A stretch of 64,000 nt of DNA, from the NCBI RefSeq assembly GCF_033807715.1, contig NC_084601.1, positions 13,057,690-13,121,689 on the forward strand. Direction: 5' to 3'. This stretch comes from Cololabis saira. Its lineage: Eukaryota; Chordata; Actinopteri; Beloniformes; Belonidae. The notes under the pieces were generated by a model. That model was not told where the DNA came from and made no database searches. It saw only the letters and a list, made by a program, of their open reading frames with translations. The position numbers and the translations under genes were made by a program. Shown here one piece after another: positions 20,686-29,789 of this stretch; position 1 is the stretch's first letter, and every line of letters begins with the position of its first letter.

Positions 20686-22457
20686 GGGCCTCATGTACAA
20701 AGAGTGCGTGGATTTCAACGTGAATCTGTGCGTGGAATTCTTGCGTACACAAAAAAAAAAATGAATATTCATATGTCTCCCTCAAATACATATATTTGAA
20801 TATGATAATGAAGATAATTATCCATTAAAAAGCGCTCATCTTAACAAGAAATTAGCAAAAACAGGTAAAACAAATAAAAAAAAACATCAGCTGTGAGCTG
20901 GAGATAGTCCTGTCAAAAGTTGAGACATGGAAAAAATAATTTATTTGGAGGCATTTCTTCCGATTTCAGCTGCATTGCATTATGGGTAATGCTGTTCTTT
21001 GCTTTGTGTTGCGTTCCGTGAAGAGTTTTGGTTTTAATATGATCGTAAGGATTTGTGAATGTTTATGGGCAGCGTTAGTGCATCATTACACTCTCCTTTT
21101 CTTGTTTGTATTTTAAGAACCGACACCAGAACTTAAGTTGGTGGATGAAAAACGGCTCCTCGTTCCGCTTTATTTTCACCCGTATTATAAACTGACGGAT
21201 TAAGACCAGCCCTGCGATGGATTGGTGACCTGTCCAGGGTGTAACCCCTGCCTCTCGCCTGAAAATAGCTGGGATAGGCTCCAGCAGACCCCTGTGACCC
21301 TGCAAAGGATAAAGCAGGTATAGATAATGGATGGATTAAGACCAATGTACACGTGTAGTGAGTCTAACACAATGTGATGTCCGCAATCACCTCTCACATA
21401 AGTATAACAATGTGAACAATATACAGTACATTTATTTTTAAAACATGAAGCATCACGATCTGATTCCTCTGCTGAAATAAAGACAACTTGTACAACGGGA
21501 ATTATCGAGGTGCAAACGTGAGAAATAAAAAGCAAAGTGGCTGTAACTCAGAGTGTTGCATCCGCAGGAGGAGAGACCGGTCCCGGTCCCGGTCCATCAC
21601 CGGAGAAACACTTTCTGGAGTCCTGCAGCACCTGCAACTGACTCGATATCTGACTCTGAAAGTTGCCTAAACATTCAATAAAAACGTTATTCATCATTGT
21701 TGAATCACATCAGTTCGTACCAACCAACCTTTCCGTGACATCTTAGTTTTATTTTAAAAGACAACTTTACAGAACTGGTTTTCTCGCTGCAAAATGTATT
21801 TTAATGTTTTTCTGTCCAGACACAGTTATGGGATGTTTTAGGATCTGGCTTTTATCCCCAGTACTCGTACCTTATGGTCCTCATGGTGACTGAGATGTCC
21901 GACCTGTCAGCAGCTCTAGCTGAAAGCATCATGTTGGTCCGAACCGGAGCAGCTGGTCCAGTTCAGGGCAGAGATCCAGAAGGATCCTCTTGGTACCTAA
22001 ACCAGCTGATGGTCCAGTCTTAGTCCTGGACCAGCAGATCGGTGTGATCTGATACATCAGCAGGTTCCTCTAACGGAGCCAAAGCTGCCATCTGGATTTG
22101 CGGGTTCCATCGTTGAGCTCCTGCCTTTAGTTGTTTGTTCAGATCATGTGGTTGATTGTGAGATTGCTGCAGCTCCACTCGTGTGTAACTTATTTGGTGA
22201 TGTGGGGACTGTCGTGTCCTTCATGTGGTCGTGAACTTATTGTTGACGTTACGTTTCCTCATATTCTGCACTTCACTGCATCCCCAGTGAGTGTCGCCAA
22301 CAAACAAAACCTCAGAAATGTGCGTACGCCAGCCTTGGTGTGTGCGTGAAAGACCGCAACTTTCTACGTTCAAATCATTCTTTGTATATCCGACCGTGAG
22401 CGTAGAAAGTGGCGTACGCACGTTTTTTGTCCGCCGCACGTTTTGTACATGAGGCCC
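20686..22457. mobile_element. Harbinger-like DNA element (1772 bp), CAG target duplication
   Basis: Terminal inverted repeats gggcctcatgtacaaa at the left and tttgtacatgaggccc at the right, flanked by CAG at 20683-20685 and 22458-22460. A 3-bp CWG duplication is what I remember for some fish Harbingers. Near the right end, ggcgtacgcacg and gcgtacgccagcc form further inverted pieces. No transposase frame was recognised, so it is non-autonomous or decayed. A SINE tail is nested at 21209-21332, and an internally deleted relative lies at 63632-63844. Confidence 0.75.
21209..21332 (+). mobile_element. SINE 3' tail inserted in the Harbinger-like element
   Basis: ccctgcgatggattggtgac, ctgtccagggtgtaacccct, gggataggctccagcagacc, ending gataatggatgg. 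Flanked by ggattaagacca at 21197-21208 and 21333-21344, a 12-bp target duplication (the last bases are ambiguous with the ggat tail). A 5'-truncated insertion. Confidence 0.85.
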
Positions 22458-22949
22458 CAGGAGCGCTGCTGTCCGAACCTGCCCCACAATCCAAACTGGC
22501 TCTACTTCAGCAGGAGACGGCCGGTACACACAGCTCCTGCATTCATGCAGTTGGCCAGATGTTTTCCCTAAATTGAATAGACCATTTACTTAAAAAATCT
22601 ACATTTATAAAACCACCACAATTTCTGTTTCATATTTTTTATTGATGCAGAAGTAACAAAGGCACTTCCATATGCCAGGGCACATTGGGGACAGCAATGA
22701 ACATGGTTGTATGCACCAGTGGATTTAAATTTACATAATTTTTAAGAACAAATAACGATAACACAAAACAAGACTAGATAAACAATACAATAAAATAGAC
22801 ACAGTCTGAAATAATGAACTGGGCACATAAACATAAGGATAGACAAAAATAAAAATGTTTTAAAAAACAAAAGAAACCAAAAAAACAAAAACAAAAACAA
22901 AACAAAAGTAAAAAATGAAAAATAAAAAGGGAATGTGGGGGGGTTACGT

Positions 22950-23530
22950 TGTCGCAAAAAGGTCCATAAACGGTTGCCATTTATTTTAGAATTTGTTCAA
23001 GTTTCCCCTTCTTGAGTATCTCATTTTCTCTACTTTTAAAAATGACATAACCTCGTTAATCCACTGTGTACTGGAAGGAGCTGTCCAGTTAAGAAGGAGG
23101 TGGCGTTTAGCAATTACGGAGGTGAAATCTATTACTTCCAATTCTTTAGTAGAGTATCGGGTATACTCCTCAGGAAGACCAAAAATGCCAATGTGTGGTG
23201 AGGCGTCAATAGTTTTTGAGAAAACCTTGGACATGGTGTCGAAGTAAACTTGCCAAGGTTGTCAGGGCTGTACAAGAGAAAAACATATGCGTAAGATTGC
23301 AAGGTGAGCCTGCACATCTGTCGCAAACATCTAACATATTTGGGAAAATCCTTCCCAACCTTGTCTTTGAATAATAACACCTCAATACAACTTTAAATTG
23401 TATCAAGGTCAAACGGGCACAAATGGATGTCTTGTGAATGACCGTCAGTGCGGTTTCCCACCAATATTGATCAAAAGCTAATCGTAGTTCACGCTCCCAA
23501 GTCTCTTTTGTACTAGGATAAAGTGGGTAT
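22950..23530 (-). pseudogene. L1 ORF2 C-terminal region (broken)
   Basis: From about 23514 the frame reads TKETWERELRLAFDQYWW, then SSICARLTLIQFKVV-like residues (here KTSICARLTLIQFKVV), GRIFPNMLDVCDRCAG and LTHMFFSCTAL, the cysteine/histidine region near the end of L1 ORF2. It then shifts to another frame with VIAKRHLLLNWTAPSS and FLKVEKMRYS, the final conserved block. At least one frameshift (near 23206-23234) separates them. Confidence 0.8.
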
Positions 23531-24147
23531 AGATGATGGATGGATGGAAGTGTGAATAAAACTAGAGGAGGCAACCAGGTTCCCAACCTCCACATTCCAG
23601 GGAAAGAAAGAAAAAATAGAGGGAAAAAAGGGGAAAAAACAAAACAAACAAAAATAACAACTAACTCACCCCAAATCCCACAACCTCCCTCCATAGCACC
23701 TTCCATTATCCCATCCTCAAACGATAGGACACCAGTGCTAACTCCACAAGGAGTCATAAACCAAAAGAACAACCCCAAGGCCTTGGACCAAACAGTCATT
23801 TTCACTTCGCTCCAACTTAACTGGGGCTCCTGCTGACATTAAGATAAAAGAAATGTATAGCTAAAGATAGGGCTGGAATATTTAACAACACAAAACTCAG
23901 AACCATCTAAAAAACTTGTGCAAACATAAGTGTGTTGACTGCCTATTAAAACAGTGGGAATTATGGTGCCATTCATATCAAGATTAACAGAATATATCTA
24001 CAATAATGATTATAATATTCAAAACTATTTTTGTAGACAGTGCTGTTAGAAGTCATTTTAGCACCACCGTTTTAACAAATAATAAGGCTACAGTGGCACT
24101 TACACCCAAACCTGTACTCAAATAACGTTGCAGTAACAAACCCAAGT

Positions 24148-24857
24148 CTATTTGAGTGTTTTCACAAACACTGCGGCTTCATCAGGTGATGTAAACTCCC
24201 TTGTGACGTCCCCTCTTATGATTCGGAGGCGGGCTGGATGTAGCAGTCCAAATCTTATGCCCGGAATGTCCCTGAGCTGGCGTCGGACATCATTGAAGGC
24301 TGCACGGGCTTTCACCGTCCGAGCAGTGAGATCCGGGAAAATGGAGATAGTTGAATCCTTCACCTTGATCCGCTGCTGGGCTCTGGCACGCTGTAGGATA
24401 TTGGCACAGTCAGCATAATAGTAAGCATCTTTAAGCAGGGTGGAAACCGTGGCCGCGTTGACCGTGTCGTACTCCTCGGATAGTCCCATTATTCTGATGT
24501 TATTACGGTGGGACCTCGCCTCCAAATCCTCACATTTACTGTCAAGAGTGACAAGTTGGGCCGAAAGCTTGTCCACTTTACGTCTGAGTGAAATCACATC
24601 ATGCACGTCGACAGCGGGCCCTCCGTATCATTCACAGTCACTCTAAGCACATCCACCTCCGACCTGATAGCCGCCATGTTAGCATTTAGCTCCGTCTTCG
24701 CACTCTGCAGCTCGGACTTTATCTTGGTCAAGTTGTTTGTTATTGCTGCCTCTAATTCAGCCTTAAACATGCCTACCATCTCTTCCCGAAGAGCAGCGGG
24801 GGCAGGCCTCATTAGCGCAGCTGCCGGGTTGCTCCTACTTTTCGGTTTTGGAGGCAT
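24148..24857 (-). pseudogene. L1 ORF1 protein gene with one frameshift
   Basis: Starts MPPKPKSRSNPAAALMRPAP, continues through a predicted coiled coil (MVGMFKAELEAAITNNLTKI and following heptads), then after a frameshift near 24600 reads DVISLRRKVDKLSAQL and the RNA-binding core LEARSHRNNIRIMGLSE, later RTVKARAAFNDVRRQLRD and LHPARLRI, ending EAAVFVKTLK. These are the coiled-coil, RRM and C-terminal domains of L1 ORF1p (Transposase_22 family), an RNA-binding chaperone that coats L1 RNA in the cytoplasm. About 235 codons in all. Apart from the single frameshift the frame is intact, so the copy is fairly young. Confidence 0.85.
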
Positions 24858-25013
24858 ATCGACATGCAGTGCAATCACAACGAGCTTGTGGAGTCAAAAT
24901 ATAATGATAAAAAGTTTGTGAATAAGTCCTATCGTTAATTCAAGAGAGTTTTGCAGGAACCCTTGCAGGCACGTCTTACTCCATCACTGGAAGTCCCAAA
25001 ACCACCACAATTT

Positions 25014-26822
25014 AAATCCTTTCTATTCTGTTCATTTATGCTTTGTTCCCAATTTTTTAAGTATTTTTCAACATCCAGGTTCTTTCATTTTTGCTATAAC
25101 CATATACTCTTATTAATACAACTGTTTAATATTTCTGCTCACTGTGTTGAAAAGCCAGAATTCATAAATTCAAATGAGATACTGAAGAATATTAATGTTT
25201 TTCTTCTTTTAGGAAGTGGTGTCCTAAGGACACTATTATTGATTGTTAATCATTCATATTCATAAATGTATGGTAATGCAATATCAGATGAAATATCCCA
25301 TTATTATCCTTATCCTGATTGTCAAAGTTTGAAACTTGACTTTTAAAAAGTGCACATAGATAAAAGTCTCGAAACAGCAGGCTTCCCTTGAACTTACATG
25401 ATTTTTTTTTTCTGATTTAAAAAATACAGATTGGTCCTTTTAAAATCCAAGCTCAGATCAACCCAGTCCATGCATCTTTCCCCATGTGGGGTCAGCTCTG
25501 TCAGAAACATCCACCAATTCAGTGGCACATGACTGGCAGTACATTGATTTATTGGTTTATAATGGTAACCAATAACGGCAGATTGCAGTAGAAGGGGCGG
25601 AGGGGGAGGCCAGTATCATCCAAAACAGGATGTTCACAGAAGCACACAGAGACGGAAGATTTAGGCTGTCTGATCTGACAGTCACAGAGAGTATATCAAA
25701 AAGCCCCATTGCACTGACTTTGATGAACTCCATTGCCCGCGCTTCATCTTTGTTGGATGGTAACCAACTGTGTCTCAATCCCACCTTGTCGTGGCCTCCT
25801 GGAGAGAAATGTATGATACGTCTGTGCAAATAGGAAATCCCCTGCACCAACCTGCTCTCATTTAGCCGTGTGACTCGGGATAAGGAAACCCCTCTGCGTC
25901 TAATCACGTTGTATCCCTCTCATTTCACCTGAGGCATATCTGCAATCAGTTCTATTTTTGACTAGAAACTGCAACATGCTCTCTACTTACTGGTATCCAT
26001 TGGGGAAAAGCATCACTTTAGATCACCCAGTATCTGGTGGGAGAAGTCCACAGGCGTTCACTCACAAAGACGCTGAGTTAAATTTATGCACATGATCATA
26101 TCTGACAGTTTAGGGGTGGATGTGATGTAGGAACACATCTCTAGAAGTACTTAAAGTAACTTGCTAGGTAGTAGTAGTTGTATGTGCCTTTAACTTCAAC
26201 CCAACTAGGAAAATATCTGAACTCAGAGATGACCGCCCACCCTCCTCTCAAAAACGGAAGACAAGAGAAGAAATCACAGATTTAAGATTGTGTCAATCTT
26301 GGAGCAGATCTCAGGTCCTCCACATTTTCAATTTAAGTGAAGGAGGTTGTGCTGGTGCTCACTACAAAGAAATCTCATTGAATTTTTAGCTGATGGCTAA
26401 CAGGGTTAAATGACTCTCCAGAAGAGATGTGCTGTGTCAGAAGGTGCAAATACACACTTTACCTGACGTTCGGTTGGTGATTCTGTGTTTCAACTGCACA
26501 CAGGCAACGTGCTCTACCTCCAGAGGCGATTATAATGCAGAACTGACCAGAGAAGTGTCTGCTCTCGATAAGAATATCATTACAAATGCCGGAAATCGGG
26601 GAATCACAGCAAAACTACTAAGCCAGTTCATACAGCAATCAATAGTAGCCTTCGCAGTTTTTTCCTCTTCCCTCTCATTTCTTTTTATCTCACTCTCACA
26701 CGTTTCTAGCGTTGCCATGGTGACGTGAAATGGCTATAATCTGCAGCACTGGACCGGAATGGTGAATTGCTTCTGCAGCCTCTAAACTACATCATTCTAC
26801 ATCTACATTTCAGAACACTGAC

Positions 26823-26824
<2 letters not shown>
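25014..26824. other. Intronic stretch, nothing identified
   Basis: No repeat family recognised. ORFs such as 25557-25907 (minus strand, 116 codons) match nothing I know. A single X-box-like palindrome is at 26711-26724. Confidence 0.4.
26711..26724. promoter_or_regulatory. Isolated X-box-like palindrome
   Basis: gttgccatggtgac, one base off the X-box consensus, preceded by tctagc exactly as in the satellite. It lies 327 bp upstream of the gabbr2 exon. Confidence 0.25.

Positions 26825-26917
<93 letters not shown>
26825..26917. repeat. (AC)n microsatellite
   Basis: About 46 dinucleotide units without interruption, ending 133 bp before the exon at 27051; likely polymorphic. Confidence 0.97.
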
Positions 26918-26920
<3 letters not shown>

Positions 26921-27050
26921 AGAGATTTAATTTGTGTACCACAGTTGCAAGACAGTTTAACAAGTCAAATGTTGTCATATTCCACTCTGTCATCGTGTTC
27001 ACAGCCTTCTTCCCCACACTCACCCACACCACCTCTTCCTCTGTCTGCAG

Positions 27051-27188
27051 TGTGACAACGCCAAGGGGCTGAGGGCCTTCTTTGATGCCATATGCTACGG
27101 CCCCAAACACCTGATGATCTTTGGCGGCGTCTGCCCGTCTGTGACATCCATCATCGCGGAGTCTTTGGAGGGCTGGAATCTGGTGCAG
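27051..27188 (+). CDS. gabbr2: gabbr2 exon (probably coding exon 2)
   Basis: Encodes 46 residues of the GABA-B receptor subunit 2 ectodomain, beginning CDNAKGL and containing [14 protein letters not shown] and GWNLVQ. GABBR2 is the subunit of the obligate GABBR1/GABBR2 heterodimer that couples to Gi/o; its N-terminal Venus-flytrap domain sits outside the neuron and does not itself bind GABA. The exon is bounded by ctgcag before and gtgggt after, is 138 nt long (phase 0 at both ends), and has no stop in frame. Cys1 and Cys28 of the exon are spaced exactly like the pair forming a disulfide in the mammalian domain (known from the structure). An additional cysteine at exon residue 15 replaces the lysine I remember in mammals. 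GABBR1 is excluded because it reads quite differently here (no GGVCPSV). The reading frame joins directly to the exon at 62939. Confidence 0.95.
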
Positions 27189-28196
27189 GTGGGTGCTGAA
27201 ATTCATTTCTCCTCATGATTATTTGTATTATGCTGCATTGCCTGTATGTCATGTGACATGCAAACCCCTCTGGGCTTAGCCTTGCTGCTCGACTAAGTTT
27301 CCGGGAAGTGTCGATCCTCACGTTTGCTGCTTTCAGATAGGTCCTGGGTTTCAAATGGGGTTCCAACTCATGACTTAATCCCTTATTAACCTTGTCAGGG
27401 TGAGTGTCTAATTCACTGCTCTAATCCGTGGAATCCCCCTCCATTTTACATAAAATAAAAAAAGAGTCAAAATGTTTTAAAATCCACATTTAAATAAATA
27501 GAAAATGTCCGGGCATTTATTTGATGCTAATCCATTTTATGTCTGAAAATATACATGCAGCACCTTTTTTTTCAATGGCAGGAACAAATCCAAAACTACC
27601 CATATTTATAAATCATCATTCGACTGCTGTTGCTTCCTAAGTGGCGTCTTCACCCTTTAATTCAGTACAGCCTTGAGACAGCTCAACGGAGAAATTAAAA
27701 CACCTCTAGTTCTTGGATTGAATTTTTTTTTCCTTTCAACATTTGACCCCTCGAGTTACTGCTCGCCATATCTTTGATTCAATTCTGTAAGTACCAGAGA
27801 CGGCAAACGCCTCCATCGAAATGATACATTACTATTGCTGAAAATGCTGCAAAGGTTATCAGGCACAGATAAGGGCGGGAGGAGGCTCATGCTTGAAACG
27901 GAGCGTAATTCAAGAGGCTGTTTTTTAAACTGAATGTCATAGAATGTGTCATATTTCTTTTGCTCGCAGTTACAGCTAAACTGCTGCTTTACCCCCCCCC
28001 CCCCCCCAAAAAAAAATAAAAAAACATGTAAAAAGGAAGTAAAAAGATTAATCTTTTGTTTTATATCTTTTTTTTTAAGTATTAATTTCCGGTCAGCGTT
28101 AATTATGCCAGTTAAGACAGAAGGTGTCGTGCTTGAGGTTTAAGAACTCTTGATTTCATGTTTTTTCCTGTTGTGTTTGAGTGTGCAAATGTAGTT
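27189..28196. other. Intronic stretch after the first exon
   Basis: Unremarkable except for a C16 run followed by an A-rich run at 27992-28016. No repeat family recognised. Confidence 0.4.
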
Positions 28197-28412
28197 CTGG
28201 GGTCCGTTTCACAAAGCAGGTTCAACAAACTCTGAGTCTAATCTTGAACTCTTAGTTGATCTACTCTGAGATCGGAAACTCTGAGTTTTCGGTTCCAGAA
28301 CAGCGGATTTGAGGTAATTTACTCAACTCTAAGTAGTTTCACCTGGAGTTAAGCTCATGCGTGAGGGAAATAAAAAGCCATCATCAGTAGAGCGCTGATA
28401 CAAGGATTCACC

Positions 28413-28650
28413 ATGGCAACCGGCGACAACAAAAGAGCGACATACTTTTTCTTTTTTTTCTTTTAAACTTTATTTATTATTTTAATTTACAAAATCCCTT
28501 TGAGGAAACATTAGTTTGCATCTGAAGATCCACATACTTCACGCCGTGTCCTTTTTCACCCGAATGGAATTAGAGATTTTAATGCGCGCATACGGTGAAT
28601 TTGAACATGTTTTTCGAAAAAAGAGTAACACCGCAGCACAGAATAATATA
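28413..28650 (+). pseudogene. Harbinger Myb/NAIF1-like protein start, interrupted
   Basis: ATG at 28413 opens MATGDNKRATYF, then an 84-bp insertion breaks the frame; after it the frame FTRMELEILMRAYGEF, EHVFRKKSNTAA resumes (28555-28640) in a different register. The pattern fits the Myb/SANT-like DNA-binding second protein of Harbinger transposons (relative of host NAIF1), which helps the transposase enter the nucleus and bind DNA. The rest of the protein is gone. Confidence 0.65.
28448..28531 (-). mobile_element. 84-bp processed insertion with poly-A signal
   Basis: Flanked by acatactt at 28440-28447 and 28532-28539. On the minus strand it ends aataaataaagtttaaaag followed by an A-rich tail, so it looks like a reverse-transcribed transcript 3' end placed by LINE machinery. 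Source gene unknown. Confidence 0.65.
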
Positions 28651-28821
28651 AAATTAATTTAACAGATCTCTACATCATTCACCTGCAATCCTGTGGAACT
28701 CCTTGATGGCTTGGACAGGTTTATGTAGGCTTGCCACCCGTCCCTTGAAATACGGAATTGTTCCGTAATTGAGAATTAAAAGTTGCGTTCCGTATTGAAC
28801 CAATACAGACACATATTATGC

Positions 28822-29044
28822 CAGGGTTCTCCAACTCCGGTCCTGGAGAGCACCTATCCAGCATGTTTTAGATCTTTCCCTGCTTCAGCACACCATGATA
28901 CAAGGAGCTGTGTCAGCAACAGAAGTGTCCGGACCTTGATGACAAGTTAATGATGACCATTGATTAGAATCAGGTGTGTTCATGCAGGGAGACACCTAAA
29001 ACATGCTGGATAGGTGGATCCAGGACCGGAGTTGGAGACCCCTG
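28822..29044. mobile_element. hAT MITE with perfect 8-bp target duplication (223 bp)
   Basis: Ends cagggttctccaactccggt and accggagttggagacccctg; the terminal repeats continue through catgttttagat / acctaaaacatg. Flanked by tattatgc at 28814-28821 and 29045-29052, perfect. Same broad family as 18629-18841. Confidence 0.93.
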
Positions 29045-29189
29045 TATTATGCTCTTATTTATTCATGTAATATGCAGGTGGAGGTCGGAAAATGTGAATA
29101 TATTGCAAAACTTCATTCGTAGTAAATTCAACTTAAGGTGAAACAAATATTATTTCCCACTACATGCAAAGTGAGATATTTCAAGCCTT

Positions 29190-29314
29190 TATTTGTTATA
29201 ATTTTGATGATTATGGCTCACAGTTTATGAAAACCCCAAATAAAAAATCTCAAAAAATTAGAATATATTATGAAATCATTAAACAATTCAATCATCAAAA
29301 TTATAACAAATAAA
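29190..29314. repeat. Inverted repeat, unclassified
   Basis: cctttatttgttataatttt plus gatgatt at 29190-29216 is mirrored by aatcatcaaaattataacaa plus ataaagg at about 29288-29314, with ~70 bp between. It may be the end of another DNA element inserted in the Harbinger; the outer limits are not clear. Confidence 0.6.
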
Positions 29315-29789
29315 GGATTAACATATATTGCTTTGCCTGTAATGAGACTATGTATAATGTACATGTATTACGCGGTCTGATAACCATCTCCCGACGAATA
29401 TTTAATTCTCTGCGCATTAATTCTTCACCTTGATCAATTGTGTCTTCATCAAAAGGACATGTCATGTTCGTGACAATGGACTTCTAATATATATACTGAC
29501 TCTGTTTTTAATGACAGACGGCAGTACTTCGCCAAAACTCGCCTGCTGACTGAATGAATGAGGAAATCAACCTAACCTGGTCCCGACCAGGTTAGGTTCA
29601 GAGCGTCTGTTACTACGGTAACTGACAGAGAGCTTAAGTTACCTCTCTTTGTGAAACAGGCTAGAGTTACTCCTCTTTCTCTGGTTTGAGTTACCTCCCT
29701 TTGTGAAACGGAAAACTCAGAGTTTCCCTCATTTCAGGGTTAACAGACTCAGAGTTTTCACTAAACCTGCTTTGTGAAACGGACCCCTG

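Larger units (their letters stand above)
22625..24997 (-). mobile_element. L1-type retrotransposon, ORF1 plus ORF2 tail, 16-bp target duplication
   Basis: The target duplication aaaaccaccacaattt is perfect at 22609-22624 and 24998-25013. Read on the minus strand the 2373-bp insertion holds a ~140-bp leader starting gggacttccagtgatgg, ORF1, a ~600-bp non-coding middle, the last part of ORF2, and a 3' region ending near aataaaaaatatgaaacag. The endonuclease and nearly all the reverse transcriptase are missing, so it is a deletion derivative that must have been mobilised in trans. The end lacks a clean poly-A tail. Confidence 0.85.
1..27050 (+). other. gabbr2: gabbr2 upstream intron (3' part)
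   Basis: Intron preceding the first visible gabbr2 exon; its 5' end lies outside the window. It ends in a pyrimidine-rich tract and the acceptor ctgtctgcag at 27041-27050. In mammalian GABBR2 the exon starting with the same Cys-Asp-Asn motif is the second coding exon, so this is probably intron 1 (inference from the mammalian gene structure). It is filled with satellite and transposon sequence itemised separately; no host ORF was recognised in it. Confidence 0.8.
28200..29786 (+). mobile_element. Harbinger transposon remnant (1587 bp) with nested insertions
   Basis: Terminal inverted repeats gggtccgtttcacaaagcag at the left and ctgctttgtgaaacggaccc at the right, flanked by CTG at 28197-28199 and 29787-29789 (a CWG duplication). 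Sub-terminal inverted motifs also occur (actctgagtt... and the repeated gttac(c/t)tc(c/t)ctttgtgaaac near 29640-29710). It contains a broken Myb-like ORF, an 84-bp processed insertion, a 223-bp hAT MITE and an unclassified inverted repeat. No transposase was found. Confidence 0.85.

Noticed and set aside
23515..23550. gatggatggatgg as a SINE tail
   Set aside because: It lies within the L1 ORF2-derived sequence between recognised parts and has no SINE body beside it.
25557..25907. 116-codon ORF on the minus strand
   Set aside because: Overlapped by another ORF on the + strand, no motif recognised, no neighbours or splice evidence.
28448..28531. A genuine small intron in the Harbinger Myb ORF
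   Set aside because: No GT...AG borders at the junctions; instead an exact 8-bp direct repeat and a poly-A-type end, so an insertion fits better.
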